Part shown: positions 29,687 to 40,873 of the stretch, in pieces
How positions within the stretch are numbered: position 1 is the stretch's first letter
Layout of the letters: every line of letters starts with the position of its first letter
Origin: Xenorhabdus mauleonii
Lineage (GTDB): Bacteria > Pseudomonadota > Gammaproteobacteria > Enterobacterales > Enterobacteriaceae
Assembly: GCF_900113945.1 (NCBI RefSeq)
Contig: NZ_FORG01000010.1
Span: 62,001 to 126,000 of the forward strand
Direction: 5' to 3'
DNA length: 64,000 nt
Notes under the pieces: model-generated
Told to the model about the DNA's origin: nothing
Database searches by the model: none
The model's input: the letters and a program-made list of their open reading frames with translations, nothing else
Made by a program: the position numbers and the translations under genes

Positions 29687-30715
29687 TTATGCTGTCAATG
29701 TTTTGGGCTGATTAAACCACTCACGGCCTTGTTCTCTTTCAGCATCGACCCCGGCATCAGCAAACAGTGTGACTACTTGCTGATCACTGGTCATGGTTTC
29801 TGCAAGTTTCCATGCGGATTTCCAGTTTGCGGCTGATGACGAACCAATTTTTATGCCAGTCAGATGGTAAAACTCATACATTGCGGTAATGGCTTCTTCA
29901 TAGGAGACTGGGTTGAACTGTGGTTCTTCCGGCATGAATTTTTGGATAAAAGGCTGACGGAAACCCCAGCCAAAACCACCGGCACCCGCAAACTTTTTCT
30001 TGCCGTTAGGTGCTGCAAGCGATCCGTAAGGTAATTCCTTTGTTGTGCTCGCCATGACGACCAGTTGAGGGTTATCCTGACGTAAGGCAGCACTTACACC
30101 CGCTAGCGTACCGCCAGTTCCTACCGCTGCCACCCAACCATCAGCATAAGTACCGTTTAATTGACGCCGGATCTCTTCACCGGTTTGGTATTGATGCATG
30201 GTGGTGTTTACCAGGTTGATATGTTGGGCGAGGAGTGTCCAACTGCTGTCTTCATGGGCAATTTGCTGACCGCGAGCAAGAACACCCATCAGGAAAAGGT
30301 TGTGATCGACAGGAGTGATAATGGCGTTGGTCGTTTTTAAGTCCTCGACTAACTCTTCCGAGGCGGAATCAGGAATAACCACATGTACCGGGATATCGCA
30401 CATACGGCCCAAATGAGCCAAGGCTTTCGCCATATTACCGCCAGAAGCATCAAGTAATTTTAGTTCTCCTTGGGAGAAGTCATGTTTATTGATGGCATCA
30501 CAAAATAAACCAAAGGCGACTCGGTCTTTCACTGAACCAAACGGGTTTTCAGACTCAAGTTTGGCAAGAATTGAGGCTTTTCCCTCTGGTGAGGGCACTG
30601 AAATTAACGGTGTATTACCCAGAGCGGCATAAATTTCTTTCAATTGGGGAAATAGAGTAAATGCTTTTTCTGTATTTGGTACGTTATCTTGTGGATTAAA
30701 TAAATCAAGATTCAT
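29687..30715 (-). CDS. Fold-type II PLP enzyme, cysteine synthase-like
   Basis: A 342-residue protein of the tryptophan synthase beta/cysteine synthase family. The PLP lysine is Lys63 in NPFGSVKDRVA, and the phosphate-binding loop GTGGT is at about 199-203. The substrate (asparagine) loop reads SGGN at 91-94, where true O-acetylserine sulfhydrylases have SGNT. This suggests a different substrate or reaction. The start at 30715 is supported by aaggaa eight bases upstream; an upstream ATG at 30757 has no such site. It stands alone between lpd and acnB, where E. coli has yacH. The exact reaction cannot be stated. Confidence 0.72.
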   Translation of the reverse strand: MNLDLFNPQDNVPNTEKAFTLFPQLKEIYAALGNTPLISVPSPEGKASILAKLESENPFGSVKDRVAFGLFCDAINKHDFSQGELKLLDASGGNMAKALAHLGRMCDIPVHVVIPDSASEELVEDLKTTNAIITPVDHNLFLMGVLARGQQIAHEDSSWTLLAQHINLVNTTMHQYQTGEEIRRQLNGTYADGWVAAVGTGGTLAGVSAALRQDNPQLVVMASTTKELPYGSLAAPNGKKKFAGAGGFGWGFRQPFIQKFMPEEPQFNPVSYEEAITAMYEFYHLTGIKIGSSSAANWKSAWKLAETMTSDQQVVTLFADAGVDAEREQGREWFNQPKTLTA

Positions 30716-31660
30716 TATATATTCCTTCAATGTATCGAATAGATAAAAAATTCTCACCGAGTTAGTTGGTATTTAAATTTGCGTTCTTCTAAATCGAGTC
30801 GTTTTTATTACACCATTATCTTTTCTTATTTGAAGTGTTACATTTTTCCATTATTTAATTAGTTTTTTCCATTGCTCCGATAAATTAATTGTATTAATTT
30901 TTAGCTTCAAATAGAGAAGGTAATACTATGTTGTGAACTTGAAAATGAGATATCAAGAACAGCAACCTCTACTGAGTATTATGCAAAGCCCTGGCGTTGG
31001 CCTCAGCATTTTTAATTTAGTCATGGTGTTTTATCGGGAATGTTTCCTCCATATATAAAGTGAGTGAGTTTTATTGTTACGTAATTATTGTTTTTTTGTT
31101 TACTTCGGGTGCCATTATTGGTTATTTTGTCTTATGGTTTATGGGCTTTTTGTGCTTCTTAGATAATTTGTATGTAGCATATAGTGCTGTGCTTTTAGGT
31201 AAATGGCTGGGGATATGTTGAATGATTCGCCATATATCCGATGTCATATATATTTCTCTTGTTATATATAAATGTTGCTGTCCATTTAAATCATATTTAT
31301 TTAGTTTGGTTGTCACATGTCGAGGGTTTATTATGTTATAACACTATAATTATCCGTGCGTAATTTGTCTTCTCTAGCTGGCGCTCTGTTTATATGAAAA
31401 ATAACGAATTAGATTTTTCTATTTAGATTGTTAGAATCAAATATATGGCTTTTTTTTATTAAATTGGATCAATCTTACTTGGATTATAGAAGCGTTAGGA
31501 CCGCTTATGATGGATGCCCAGATGATATTTGAGTTTTTATTTGAGTAAACTGAAACAGCCTTCAGATGAAAGCCGTATCTATTTGATAAATATTATTGCT
31601 TTTTTCATTGATTTTTATTGAACAAAGTTAATATATTTAAAAATGTTGTAGGGAGGAGTT
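30716..31660. other. Long AT-rich gene-free region
   Basis: About 945 bases. The only frames are short, lack ribosome-binding sites and resemble nothing I know. The region holds the promoter of the minus-strand PLP gene. It may represent decayed accessory DNA. Confidence 0.5.
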
Positions 31661-32293
31661 TTAAAGATATGCTTTTAATCGATAGAAATTATTGACTTTT
31701 TCCCACTGTGGACTTTCTTTAGGGATCAATGTCATTGAAATAGTATCAATATTATGACTTTCTGCTTTAAATCCGAGCCTTTCGTAAAAAGGTTCAGCAT
31801 AGTGTTTAGAGTTTACCCGTAGCTCTTCGTTAGTTAATGACTCCACGGCTTTTTCAACCAACAAACTTCCAATACCTTGAGCGCCAGGATGTGTGAGCAG
31901 ATAATCTATGTAATCTGGCTTTCCATAACTAAATCCAGATGTGCCTGGTAAAAACACCATAATACCAACAGGTATATTAACTTGCGTGAAGCAGACAAAA
32001 TAACGATGCCCAGAATTTGAATTTGTTGAAGTTAAAGTAGAAAGCAGGGGATGTGGGTGGTCTTTTTGTATTCCTTCATAAACGGATGTAAAAGATTGCT
32101 GCCTTACGGAATATTCATTTTTAGTTAGATCGAAGTCAGAAGTATTAATATTCATGCGATCAAGATGTCTGAGCATTTGATTTCTATCAACTTCTCTAAT
32201 AGTTGTTGCATATTTCCTTTTATATCTTTCTTTAGGTGATAAACCTATAGGGAGCAGTGATTTAATGTTATTAAACAATGAGTAATTTTTCAT
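31661..32293 (-). CDS. GNAT-family N-acetyltransferase
   Basis: A 210-residue protein. The acetyl-CoA-binding motif A is clear at about residues 129-149 (a beta strand, then HPGAQGIGSLLVEKA), matching the Q/RxxGxG/A rule. A motif B-like AEPFYERLGF lies at about 166-175. The first 80 residues are basic and not part of the GNAT core. I chose the start at 32293 because ggaga lies eight bases upstream; the longer frame to 32344 lacks a site. The gene is AT-rich and isolated between accessory gaps. The substrate is unknown; a small-molecule or peptide acetyltransferase is possible. Confidence 0.78.
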   Translation of the reverse strand: MKNYSLFNNIKSLLPIGLSPKERYKRKYATTIREVDRNQMLRHLDRMNINTSDFDLTKNEYSVRQQSFTSVYEGIQKDHPHPLLSTLTSTNSNSGHRYFVCFTQVNIPVGIMVFLPGTSGFSYGKPDYIDYLLTHPGAQGIGSLLVEKAVESLTNEELRVNSKHYAEPFYERLGFKAESHNIDTISMTLIPKESPQWEKVNNFYRLKAYL

Positions 32294-33021
32294 GGCAAAA
32301 ATCTCCAGTGCATTTGACTGCTTTACAAAATATAGCATCTCCATAGAAAACTAGGTGGACGTTTAATGAATTGATAACCATCAAAAGCCATATTTTAAAA
32401 TTTAAAATATTATCTTAAAATTATTATACAGCATTTTATTGTTATTTATTATGCCAGTTGATAAAGACATAGCCTTGTTTTTACATATTCAAAATATTAA
32501 ACTTTTCGGAATGCTTTCGTATAAATATTCGATTGAGAGAATTTATGGGAAATTGGTAATAAATTATGGTGGAGATTTTTTATGATATGGTGCCTTTTTT
32601 ATTCAATAACACTTAAATAAATTTAACATTCCTTTATTTTTTAAGGCAATGCGAGAAGTTTGTTAAGTTCTCTATGAGAAAAAAGAAAATTTGAAAAATG
32701 GAAGAATAAAATTCAGTATTTTCAAGATACATCAGAAAAAAACAGAATTTTTGCCTGATATACACGCTTAAGTGACTCTTATCTAGAATTTTATCGCTGT
32801 TTAATGTTGATTTTATGTGAATGAATTAACATGTCATTCAAATTTTGGTATGCTAAACGCCCAAAGCTGGGCATAATTCTGAGGTTATGCGAGCAAAATC
32901 CTCTGACCTGGCACCCTCAACGATCGTTTTAACGGATTGTTTTTGGATTAACGTTTTCAATGATCGGACCGGGTGCAGACAGCCGGGTATATAAAATGAC
33001 AATGAGAGCGAGGAGTAAGTC
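32294..33021. other. acnB upstream region
   Basis: 728 bases, AT-rich until about 32850, then of ordinary composition. The last 170 bases form the acnB leader. A frame on the minus strand at 32853-33041 overlaps the acnB start and looks spurious. I see no recognisable operator. Confidence 0.5.
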
Positions 33022-35619
33022 GTGCTAGAAGAATACCGCAAGCACGTAGCCGAGCGTGCAGCTCAAGGCATCGTCCCTAAACCGTTAGACGCAGCTCAAG
33101 CAGCCGCGCTGGTCGAATTACTGAAGAATCCACCTCAAGGTGAAGAAGATTTCCTGCTAGATCTGTTGACCAATCGAGTTCCCCCTGGTGTAGATGAAGC
33201 CGCTTATGTCAAAGCGGGTTTCCTTGCCGCTATTGCCAAGGGGGAAGCGGCTTCTCCTCTTGTTACTCATGAAAAAGCCACCGAATTATTGGGAACCATG
33301 CAGGGCGGGTATAATATCCACGCTTTAGTTGACGCTCTTGATGATGAAAAATTGGCGCCTATCGCAGCAAAAGCGCTTTCTCATACGCTGCTGATGTTTG
33401 ATAGCTTCTATGATGTGGAAGAAAAAGCGAAAGCCGGCAACGCTCATGCTAAACAGATTATTCAATCATGGGCCGACGCAGAATGGTTCCTTGAGCGCCC
33501 TGAATTAGCAGAAAAAATTACTGTTACGGTCTTTAAGGTCACGGGTGAAACTAACACCGATGATCTCTCTCCAGCACCTGATGCTTGGTCACGTCCTGAT
33601 ATTCCTCTGCATGCTCTGGCAATGCTCAAGAATGCCCGCGAAGGTATTGAGCCTGATCAAGCCGGTGTCGTAGGCCCGATTAAACAAATCGAAGCATTGA
33701 ATCAAAAAGGCTATCCGCTGGCCTATGTTGGTGACGTTGTTGGGACTGGCTCTTCCCGCAAATCAGCAACTAACTCTGTGTTGTGGTTTATGGGTGAAGA
33801 CATTCCGTTTGTGCCGAATAAGCGCGGTGCCGGCGTAGTATTGGGCGGCAAAATTGCGCCAATTTTCTTCAATACCATGGAAGATGCTGGCGCTTTGCCC
33901 ATCGAAGTGGACGTATCCAAACTCAACATGGGTGATGTGATTGATATTTACCCGCATAAAGGTGAAATCCGTCATCATGAAACAAATGAGTTACTGGCTA
34001 CTTTTGAACTGAAAACGGATGTACTCATTGATGAAGTGCGTGCCGGTGGTCGTATTCCACTGATTATCGGACGTGGCTTGACCGGAAAGGCGCGTGAATC
34101 TCTGGGGCTGCCGCACAGCAATGTATTCCGTCAGGCAAAAGAAGTTGCGAAAAGCGATCGTGGTTTCTCACTGGCTCAGAAAATGGTTGGCCGTGCTTGC
34201 GGTACAGCAGGTATCCGCCCGGGAGAATACTGTGAGCCTAAGATGACTTCTGTCGGTTCTCAGGATACCACAGGGCCAATGACACGGGATGAATTGAAGG
34301 ATCTGGCGTGTCTGGGGTTCTCTGCGGATTTGGTCATGCAGTCATTCTGTCATACTGCGGCTTATCCAAAACCGGTTGATGTAACAACACACCATACTCT
34401 GCCTGACTTTATCATGAACCGTGGTGGGGTATCGCTGCGTCCGGGAGACGGCATTATCCATTCATGGCTGAACCGTATGCTGTTGCCGGATACTGTCGGT
34501 ACTGGCGGTGATTCTCACACTCGTTTCCCGATTGGTATCTCTTTCCCTGCTGGATCTGGCTTGGTGGCTTTTGCTGCTGCAACAGGCGTGATGCCGTTGG
34601 ATATGCCTGAATCTGTTTTGGTTCGTTTTAAAGGAAAAATGCAGCCTGGCATCACGTTGCGTGATCTGGTTCATGCGATACCTTACTATGCGATTCAGCA
34701 AGGCTTGCTGACTGTCGAGAAGAAGGGCAAGAAAAACATCTTCTCTGGCCGTATTCTTGAAATCGAAGGTCTGCCAGAGCTTAAAGTTGAGCAGGCATTT
34801 GAATTAGCTGACGCGTCTGCGGAGCGTTCTGCGGCAGGTTGTACCATTAAGCTGGATAAAGAGCCAATCATCGAATACCTGCAATCGAATGTCGTATTGC
34901 TGAAGTGGATGATTGCGGAAGGCTATGGCGATCGCCGGACACTGGAACGCCGTATTATTGGCATGGAAAACTGGCTGAAAGATCCTCAATTGCTGGAAGC
35001 GGATGCAGATGCTGAATATGCTGCTGTGATTGAAATCGATCTGGCTGACATCAAAGAGCCTATTTTGTGTGCACCAAACGATCCGGATGATGCACGTCTG
35101 CTATCAGCAGTGGCTAACAGCAAAATTGATGAAGTCTTTATCGGTTCTTGCATGACCAATATCGGCCATTTCCGTGCGGCGGGTAAATTACTGGATCAAC
35201 ACAAAGGCCAGTTACCAACTCGCTTGTGGGTTGCTCCTCCAACCAAAATGGATGCAGCTCAATTAACGGAAGAAGGCTATTACAGTGTCTTTGGCAAGAG
35301 TGGGGCGCGCATTGAGATCCCAGGTTGTTCATTGTGTATGGGGAATCAGGCTCGTGTAGCAGATGGTGCAACCGTGGTATCCACATCTACCCGTAACTTC
35401 CCGAATCGCCTCGGTTCCGGTGCAAATGTTTATCTGGCTTCGGCTGAGTTAGCTGCGGTGTCGTCGTTGTTAGGACGCTTGCCAACGCCTGAAGAATATT
35501 TGCAATTTATGGATAAAGTTGATGAAACTGCGGCAGATACTTATCGCTACCTGAATTTTGATCAATTGAATCAATACACAGAAAAAGCGGAAGAAGTTAT
35601 CTTCCAAACCGCAGTATAA
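33022..35619 (+). CDS. acnB: Aconitate hydratase B AcnB
   Basis: An 865-residue [4Fe-4S] enzyme, the same length as in E. coli. It isomerises citrate to isocitrate in the TCA cycle, and the apo form binds mRNA as an iron and oxidative-stress sensor. The cluster ligands Cys710 (GSCMTN) and Cys769/Cys772 (CSLCMGN) are conserved. The N-terminal HEAT-like domain ([20 protein letters not shown]) is complete. The start is GTG at 33022 with a gcgaggag site upstream. A strong terminator follows. Confidence 0.98.
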   Translation: MLEEYRKHVAERAAQGIVPKPLDAAQAAALVELLKNPPQGEEDFLLDLLTNRVPPGVDEAAYVKAGFLAAIAKGEAASPLVTHEKATELLGTMQGGYNIHALVDALDDEKLAPIAAKALSHTLLMFDSFYDVEEKAKAGNAHAKQIIQSWADAEWFLERPELAEKITVTVFKVTGETNTDDLSPAPDAWSRPDIPLHALAMLKNAREGIEPDQAGVVGPIKQIEALNQKGYPLAYVGDVVGTGSSRKSATNSVLWFMGEDIPFVPNKRGAGVVLGGKIAPIFFNTMEDAGALPIEVDVSKLNMGDVIDIYPHKGEIRHHETNELLATFELKTDVLIDEVRAGGRIPLIIGRGLTGKARESLGLPHSNVFRQAKEVAKSDRGFSLAQKMVGRACGTAGIRPGEYCEPKMTSVGSQDTTGPMTRDELKDLACLGFSADLVMQSFCHTAAYPKPVDVTTHHTLPDFIMNRGGVSLRPGDGIIHSWLNRMLLPDTVGTGGDSHTRFPIGISFPAGSGLVAFAAATGVMPLDMPESVLVRFKGKMQPGITLRDLVHAIPYYAIQQGLLTVEKKGKKNIFSGRILEIEGLPELKVEQAFELADASAERSAAGCTIKLDKEPIIEYLQSNVVLLKWMIAEGYGDRRTLERRIIGMENWLKDPQLLEADADAEYAAVIEIDLADIKEPILCAPNDPDDARLLSAVANSKIDEVFIGSCMTNIGHFRAAGKLLDQHKGQLPTRLWVAPPTKMDAAQLTEEGYYSVFGKSGARIEIPGCSLCMGNQARVADGATVVSTSTRNFPNRLGSGANVYLASAELAAVSSLLGRLPTPEEYLQFMDKVDETAADTYRYLNFDQLNQYTEKAEEVIFQTAV

Positions 35620-35635
35620 AAAAGTATATTGCATT

Positions 35636-35662
35636 AAAAGGAGGCGAAAGCCTCCTTTTTTT
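35636..35662 (+). terminator. Intrinsic terminator after acnB
   Basis: AAAAGGAGGC (35636-35645) pairs with GCCTCCTTTT (35650-35659) over a GAAA tetraloop and runs into seven T in total. It is a classical Rho-independent terminator, 17 bases after the stop. Confidence 0.95.
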
Positions 35663-35782
35663 ATGTGTAATTCAGGGAGTTTTGTGTCAGTTTGTGGACT
35701 ACCTCTGAGGTGGAATGAATGGAAATGTTTAAAATCCAGAAAAGTTGATTTGGTATAAGCAGGAAAATAGTGGAGGTGCGTG

Positions 35783-36154
35783 ATGGAATATGAATTTACG
35801 CAGGATATTGCTGGTCATGTGACAACTTTTTTCTCGATGGATCATGAAGCCATTGGCCATTGGTTGAATGAAGAAGTCAAAGGTGATTTAAGCATCTTGG
35901 ATAAAATTATCGCGGCATTGAGCGATATTAAAGGTAGTGAAAAACAGTGGCAGCTGGAGGGGCATGAATACACTCTATTAATGAGTGAAGATGAGATAAT
36001 GATCAGGGCTAATCAACTCCAGTTTGATACTGAAATGATAGAAGAGGGAATGAGTTATTACGATAACGAAAGCCTGGCTTTTTGTGGAACAGACGATTTT
36101 ATCGGTATGCTCGACGATTACAGGGCATTTATTTTGCAAAAGAATCAAGCATAA
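35783..36154 (+). CDS. yacL: YacL family protein (UPF0231)
   Basis: A 123-residue acidic cytoplasmic protein of unknown function found next to acnB in enterobacteria. Matches to E. coli YacL include MEYEF at the start, HEAIGHWLNEEVK, GHEYTLLMSEDEIMIRANQL and EEGMSYYDNESLAFCG. The ATG at 35783 with ggagg six bases upstream is preferred over the GTG three bases earlier. After this gene the gene order leaves the E. coli acnB neighbourhood. Confidence 0.9.
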   Translation: MEYEFTQDIAGHVTTFFSMDHEAIGHWLNEEVKGDLSILDKIIAALSDIKGSEKQWQLEGHEYTLLMSEDEIMIRANQLQFDTEMIEEGMSYYDNESLAFCGTDDFIGMLDDYRAFILQKNQA

Positions 36155-36234
36155 GTACAAATGTTCAACCTATGATAGCTTTCTGTCATAATCGGCATTC
36201 CATCACTTTCTGTGTGATGAACATTGGATATGTT

Positions 36235-36257
36235 GCAAGCGTTTGTGTTGCCGTTGT
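36235..36257 (+). promoter_or_regulatory. LacI/PurR-type operator-like sequence ahead of mscS
   Basis: GCAAGCGTTTGTGTTGCCG and four further bases form a 23-base element that matches the one before serA (40851-40873) at 20 positions. Its core GCAAGCGTTTGT resembles the PurR/LacI-family form GCAANCGNTTGC. Both copies are followed by a T-rich stretch and then GGAACCTATG. Binding by PurR is a guess. Confidence 0.4.
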
Positions 36258-36375
36258 ATATATTGCAATCGTCATTTTTCTGTTTTTTTGAACAGGAACC
36301 TATGCTAACTGATGGTGCTCATAACCTTTAATGATACTGAGTGAAATAGGTTCCAACAATAATGGTGGACTTTGT

Positions 36376-37257
36376 ATGGAAGAGCTAAATCTGTCGCATG
36401 AGATTGATAAAGCAGCGGGTTGGTTTGCCAACAATCAGGATTTATTGATCCAGTATACAGTGAACATTGTATCAGCCATTCTGATCCTTATTGTGGGTTT
36501 ATTTATTGCAAAAGTAGTCAGTAAAACCGTTAAGCGTGTTATGTCATTACGTGATATCGACGCTACTATTGCCGACTTTTTGTCTGCGATTATTCGCTAT
36601 GCCATTATTGCATTTACGATTATCGCTGTTCTTGGGAAGCTGGGCATTCAGACTGCATCCGTAATTGCCGTGATCGGTGCCGCAGGTTTGGCTGTCGGCT
36701 TGGCATTGCAGGGTTCGCTGTCTAATTTTGCTGCCGGTGTTTTGCTAGTCCTGTTTCGCCCGCTTCGCACTGGTGAATATGTCATTATCGGTGCCGTGGA
36801 AGGAACCGTTATACAAGTGCAAATTTTCTCTACGACATTACGCACAGCAGATGATCGCATCATTGTTATCCCCAACGGTAAGATTATTGCCGACAACATT
36901 ATCAATACAAGCCGTGAGCCGAACCGCCGTACCCAGATCATCGTGGGAGTAGCATATAATGCGGATATTGATGAAGTGAAAAAAGTGCTGGGCGATGTCA
37001 TCAAAGAAGATAAACGTATCCAGCATGAAAAAGGCGTCACTATCCGATTGCATGAAATGGCACCTTCCTCGCTGAATTTTATTGTGCGTGTATGGACAGT
37101 CAATGGCGATGCCTGGAATGTGTATTGGGATCTGATGGAAAACTTTAAGCGTGCCCTAGACAAGCATAATATTGGTATTCCGTTCCCACAAATGGATGTT
37201 TATCTGCACCAGCAACAAATCGCTTCACAAAAAAGTATCGACAACCGGAGTGAGTAA
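36376..37257 (+). CDS. mscS: Small-conductance mechanosensitive channel MscS
   Basis: A 293-residue inner-membrane channel that opens on hypo-osmotic stress. There are three N-terminal membrane helices; the pore helix contains [29 protein letters not shown], with the Ala-Gly packing typical of MscS. The cytoplasmic vestibule has [15 protein letters not shown]. The start at 36376 ([17 protein letters not shown]) matches the E. coli N-terminus; the frame to 36331 is an artefact. It begins a block (mscS-argO-yggE-argP-rpiA-serA) in the E. coli order, but joined here to yacL. Confidence 0.96.
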   Translation: MEELNLSHEIDKAAGWFANNQDLLIQYTVNIVSAILILIVGLFIAKVVSKTVKRVMSLRDIDATIADFLSAIIRYAIIAFTIIAVLGKLGIQTASVIAVIGAAGLAVGLALQGSLSNFAAGVLLVLFRPLRTGEYVIIGAVEGTVIQVQIFSTTLRTADDRIIVIPNGKIIADNIINTSREPNRRTQIIVGVAYNADIDEVKKVLGDVIKEDKRIQHEKGVTIRLHEMAPSSLNFIVRVWTVNGDAWNVYWDLMENFKRALDKHNIGIPFPQMDVYLHQQQIASQKSIDNRSE

Positions 37258-37358
37258 GCGGCATCCATAGCGATGCATCTTGAACGGCAATAGGCAGTAG
37301 TCGTAAGAGCCATGTCGCTGTGTGAATATTTGTGTAAGCACATTGGTATAAGAACATT

Positions 37359-37384
37359 GGTGTGAGAACAGTTATGCTCACACC
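37359..37384 (+). other. Hairpin between mscS and argO
   Basis: GGTGTGAG (37359-37366) pairs with CTCACACC (37377-37384) over a 10-base loop, about 100 bases after mscS. It has no T run. It may end the mscS message; the argO promoter and ArgP site are expected in the following 140 bases. Confidence 0.45.
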
Positions 37385-37525
37385 AAATCTAGATAATTTC
37401 CCCCGCCTAAAATCATCATCACTTTTTCTAATGATAGATTAATATTATTCATTTCTTCTAATGTTTTATATTGGCTAATATGCATTTATACCTAAATCAA
37501 CTGAATAATTATTAGGAATATTTGC

Positions 37526-38149
37526 ATGTTATCGATTCTAATACAGGGATTCTTCCTTAGTGCCGCAATGATCATTCCACTTGGTCCACAAAATGTATTT
37601 GTTATGCAGCAGGGAAGCCGAAAGCAATTTCATTTAATGAGCGCAGCGTTATGCTCTATCAGTGATGCTGTACTCATGACGGCTGGAGTCTTTGGTGGAA
37701 GCGCCCTGCTTGGGCAATCTACATTTTTACTACAGGCCGTAACATGGGGTGGCGTTGCATTTTTATTGTGGTATGGATGGGGGGCTTTCCGTACGGCCTT
37801 ATCGGCAAATACTGAACTTTCCTATGCGGAAAATGTAGTTCAAAACCGCTGGCGGGTCATAATGACGCTGTTTGCAGTGACGTGGCTGAATCCTCATGTC
37901 TATTTGGATACTTTTGTAGTGCTGGGGAGCATCGGCGGGCAATTATCAGCGGAATTTCGGTCATGGTTCGTTTTTGGGGCTGTCATGGCATCGATTAGCT
38001 GGTTCTTTGCGTTGTCGCTTCTGTCTTCATGGTTATCACCCGTATTAAATCAGCCCAAGTCACAACGAATTATTAATCTTTTTGTTGGTTGTGTGATGTG
38101 GTATATCGCTTGGGGATTAATTAAGCAGGGCTTACAGATTTTTTACTGA
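37526..38149 (+). CDS. argO: Arginine exporter ArgO (LysE family)
   Basis: A 207-residue polytopic inner-membrane protein with about six hydrophobic segments. The LysE-family motif [14 protein letters not shown] lies near the N-terminus, and [21 protein letters not shown] in the middle. It exports L-arginine and canavanine in E. coli, under positive control by ArgP. The argP gene lies 0.8 kb downstream on the opposite strand, which supports the assignment. Confidence 0.95.
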   Translation: MLSILIQGFFLSAAMIIPLGPQNVFVMQQGSRKQFHLMSAALCSISDAVLMTAGVFGGSALLGQSTFLLQAVTWGGVAFLLWYGWGAFRTALSANTELSYAENVVQNRWRVIMTLFAVTWLNPHVYLDTFVVLGSIGGQLSAEFRSWFVFGAVMASISWFFALSLLSSWLSPVLNQPKSQRIINLFVGCVMWYIAWGLIKQGLQIFY

Positions 38150-38232
38150 TAACGATACTTCTTTATAGATAGTGTGCTAATGTTTCTGAAAGTATCGACT
38201 AATGTAAACTTGCTGTATTTGAAGGAGGTTTT

Positions 38233-38967
38233 GTGAAACATAAATCACTGGTACTGGCCGCAATGATGGCTTTTGGAAGCCTGTCTGCAATGACAGCGTC
38301 GGCAGCTGAATTACCTACTGTTCCACATATTTCTACATCGGGTAACTCGGTAATTAAAGCAACACCAGATATGGCGACTTTAATTATCAATGTGAGTGAA
38401 ACTCAAAAGAGTGCGGCAGATGCGAAGAAAAAAGTAGATGGCCGTGTTGCAAAATATTTTGATTTTCTGAAAAACAACGGCATTGACAAGAAAGATATTG
38501 ATGCCGCTAATTTACGCACTCAACCAGAATATCAATATGAGCAGAAAACTAACAAATCAACTATTACGGGTTACCGTGCATCACGTTCAGTTGAAGTTAA
38601 AGTTCATAAATTAGACCAACTGAATACATTGTTGGATGGCGCTTTAAAAGCAGGATTGAATGAAATTAATTCAATTCAATTCAGTGTTGATAACCCACAG
38701 CGTTATCGTGATGAAGCCAGACAAAAAGCGATTGATAATGCCATTCAACAGGCAACTGCGCTGGCAAAAGGGTTCAATGGTAAACTGGGGCCTGTCTATA
38801 GTATCAATTACCGTGCCCCTCAAGCCGTGGCTGCACCAATGAGCCGCCTGAAATATCAGGCAGCCTTGATGGCAGCACCTGCGTCAGACGCAGCCGATGA
38901 AACTTATGAATCCCAGAGCATTGAGTTCTCTGACCACGTTGATGCGGTTTTTGAATTGCAACGTTAA
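38233..38967 (+). CDS. yggE: SIMPL-domain periplasmic protein YggE
   Basis: A 244-residue secreted protein. The signal peptide ends in [10 protein letters not shown] (after residue 24). A SIMPL/DUF541 domain fills the rest ([23 protein letters not shown] to the C-terminal [11 protein letters not shown]). YggE reduces oxidative stress in E. coli by an unknown mechanism. The start is GTG at 38233 with a strong aggagg site only 4-5 bases away. Its stop overlaps the end of argP on the other strand by 4 bases. Confidence 0.92.
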   Translation: MKHKSLVLAAMMAFGSLSAMTASAAELPTVPHISTSGNSVIKATPDMATLIINVSETQKSAADAKKKVDGRVAKYFDFLKNNGIDKKDIDAANLRTQPEYQYEQKTNKSTITGYRASRSVEVKVHKLDQLNTLLDGALKAGLNEINSIQFSVDNPQRYRDEARQKAIDNAIQQATALAKGFNGKLGPVYSINYRAPQAVAAPMSRLKYQAALMAAPASDAADETYESQSIEFSDHVDAVFELQR

Positions 38968-39869
38968 TGGTTTTCATCGTCTTGACGTAACATTTGGCGC
39001 CCTAATTTCAGCAGGGCGTCAGTGACTTTCCTCATTGCTCCGCTTTCTGGGGCAAAGCGATGCCAATAAAGCATGCGGCGCTGGTATAAACCAGGAGTCA
39101 AATCAACCAATTCCCCCGCCTGTAGTTCCTTGTCGATTTGTAAGTGAGGGATCATGCAACAAGTCGAGCCTTGTTTTGCCAATTGAACAAATGCTTCAGA
39201 GGAATTGACAATATGGCAAGGAACGCTGCCCGGAGATAAATCAAAGTGCTGTTGTAAAAATGCCTGATGCATATCATCCAAGTGGTCAAATGCAACCGCA
39301 GGTGCTTTCAGTAATGCGGAACGTGTCACACCATTTGAGAAAAAACGGTCAGCAAATTTTGGTGAAGCAACAAACAAGTAATCGAGAGCACCCAACTTAT
39401 CCACCGAACAACTTGGCAAAGGTTGGGATTGAATACTCACCGCCCCGACAACCTCTCCACGCCGTAAACGCTCTTGAGTTCGGGTTTCATCTTCCACTTG
39501 AATATTTAATCGAATAGGCAAATCAGATAAAACCGGATGAAGGGCCGGCAAAAGCCATGTTGCCAAACTGTCCGCATTCACTGCGAGAGAGAGCAGTAGC
39601 GGAGTATCATTACCATTTTCGTCACCAAGCCATTGTGCTTCCAATAACTCTACCTGATGTAATAGCGCGAGCAGTTTTTGCCCTTGCTCTGTGGGGCGGG
39701 GGGGTACGGTGCGAACCAATAGTGGCTGACCAAACAAATTTTCCAATTGTTTGATCCGCTGGGATACCGCGGATTGGGTGATACAAAGTTTTTGTGCCGC
39801 CCGCTCGAAACCACGTTCTCGGATCACTGCATCCAGTGCTTGTAGTGATCGATAATCAGGACGTTTCAT
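38964..39869 (-). CDS. argP: LysR-type regulator ArgP
   Basis: A 301-residue LysR-family protein. The helix-turn-helix is at about residues 16-45 ([30 protein letters not shown]), with [23 protein letters not shown] following, typical of ArgP. The effector domain follows from about residue 90. In E. coli it activates argO with arginine and is blocked by lysine; it was also described as IciA. It is divergent from rpiA. Confidence 0.95.
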   Translation of the reverse strand: MKRPDYRSLQALDAVIRERGFERAAQKLCITQSAVSQRIKQLENLFGQPLLVRTVPPRPTEQGQKLLALLHQVELLEAQWLGDENGNDTPLLLSLAVNADSLATWLLPALHPVLSDLPIRLNIQVEDETRTQERLRRGEVVGAVSIQSQPLPSCSVDKLGALDYLFVASPKFADRFFSNGVTRSALLKAPAVAFDHLDDMHQAFLQQHFDLSPGSVPCHIVNSSEAFVQLAKQGSTCCMIPHLQIDKELQAGELVDLTPGLYQRRMLYWHRFAPESGAMRKVTDALLKLGRQMLRQDDENH

Positions 39870-40010
39870 TAAAAATAAAATTCTCCGGTTGTAATGCCTG
39901 TGTTTATTTGCCTGCCTAGCACTATGCCATATTTTTTCGTGGGAAGAGGCAATATTGTTTATACTAGCCGTCAGATTTTTCCTTGTAACTGATTATAGGC
40001 TGTGATTGAT

Positions 40011-40670
40011 ATGACTCAGGATGAACTGAAAAAAGCAGTAGGTTGGGCAGCATTGGAATATGTCAAACCCGGTACAATTGTCGGTGTTGGTACGGGTTCA
40101 ACGGCAGCGCATTTTATTGATGCATTGGGCACTATCAAAGATAAAATTGAAGGTGCAGTCTCAAGTTCAGAAGCGTCAACTGAAAAATTAAAAAGCCTCG
40201 GTATTCCCGTATTCGATTGTAATGAAGTGGATACTTTGGGGGTTTATGTTGATGGCGCGGATGAAATCAATGACCAGATGCAGATGATCAAAGGTGGTGG
40301 GGCTGCATTGACTCGGGAAAAAATCATTGCCGCAGTTGCAGAGAAATTTATTTGCATTATCGATGCTTCTAAGCAAGTCGATGTGTTGGGTAAATTCCCA
40401 CTGCCGGTTGAAGTGATCCCCATGGCCCGTGCTCATGTTGCCCGTGAGTTGGTTAAATTGGGCGGAACGCCGGTTTATCGTCAAAATGTCCTGACTGATA
40501 ATGGCAATGACATTTTGGATGTTCATAATCTGTCCATTGTTGACCCTATTGAGTTAGAAAACAGAATCAATGCCATTCCCGGTGTGGTAACGGTTGGCCT
40601 TTTTGCCAATCGCGGTGCCAATGTCGTGCTGGTTGGTACAGCGGACGGCGTTAAAACGCTTACAGAGTAA
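40011..40670 (+). CDS. rpiA: Ribose-5-phosphate isomerase A RpiA
   Basis: A 219-residue enzyme interconverting ribose-5-phosphate and ribulose-5-phosphate in the pentose phosphate pathway. The motifs [40 protein letters not shown] and LPVEVIPMA are diagnostic. The ATG at 40011 is chosen because [17 protein letters not shown] matches E. coli; a GTG nine bases upstream is less likely. A hairpin follows the stop. Confidence 0.97.
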   Translation: MTQDELKKAVGWAALEYVKPGTIVGVGTGSTAAHFIDALGTIKDKIEGAVSSSEASTEKLKSLGIPVFDCNEVDTLGVYVDGADEINDQMQMIKGGGAALTREKIIAAVAEKFICIIDASKQVDVLGKFPLPVEVIPMARAHVARELVKLGGTPVYRQNVLTDNGNDILDVHNLSIVDPIELENRINAIPGVVTVGLFANRGANVVLVGTADGVKTLTE

Positions 40671-40677
40671 TCATTCC

Positions 40678-40699
40678 GAGGGCAGAATATCCTGCCCTC
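40678..40699 (+). terminator. Hairpin after rpiA
   Basis: GAGGGCAG (40678-40685) pairs perfectly with CTGCCCTC (40692-40699), followed a few bases later by ATATTTTTTTA. It is probably the rpiA terminator, with a slightly displaced T run. Confidence 0.75.
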
Positions 40700-40850
40700 A
40701 AAATATTTTTTTATTTATTAAAAAAAAGAAAATTCAGAGATATCTATCACACCTCCATCTAAAAAAAACTCAAAATCCTGTCTTTTATCTGTAACCAAAT
40801 ATTTTACTTTGTATAACAACTTATTTACTGTTGCTTGTTCTGTAATATGA

Positions 40851-40873
40851 GCAATCGATTGTATTGCCGTTGT
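40851..40873 (+). promoter_or_regulatory. LacI/PurR-type operator-like sequence ahead of serA
   Basis: GCAATCGATTGTATTGCCG and four more bases; the core GCAATC-GATTGT is a near-perfect palindrome centred on CG. It matches the element before mscS at 20 of 23 bases. It lies 67 bases upstream of the serA start. PurR control of serine synthesis would fit C1 and purine metabolism, but this is inference. Confidence 0.45.

Noticed and set aside
31122-31316. 64-codon minus-strand frame in the long AT-rich gap
   Set aside because: No ribosome-binding site, no recognisable motif, and Lys/Ile/Tyr-rich composition expected from AT-rich DNA.
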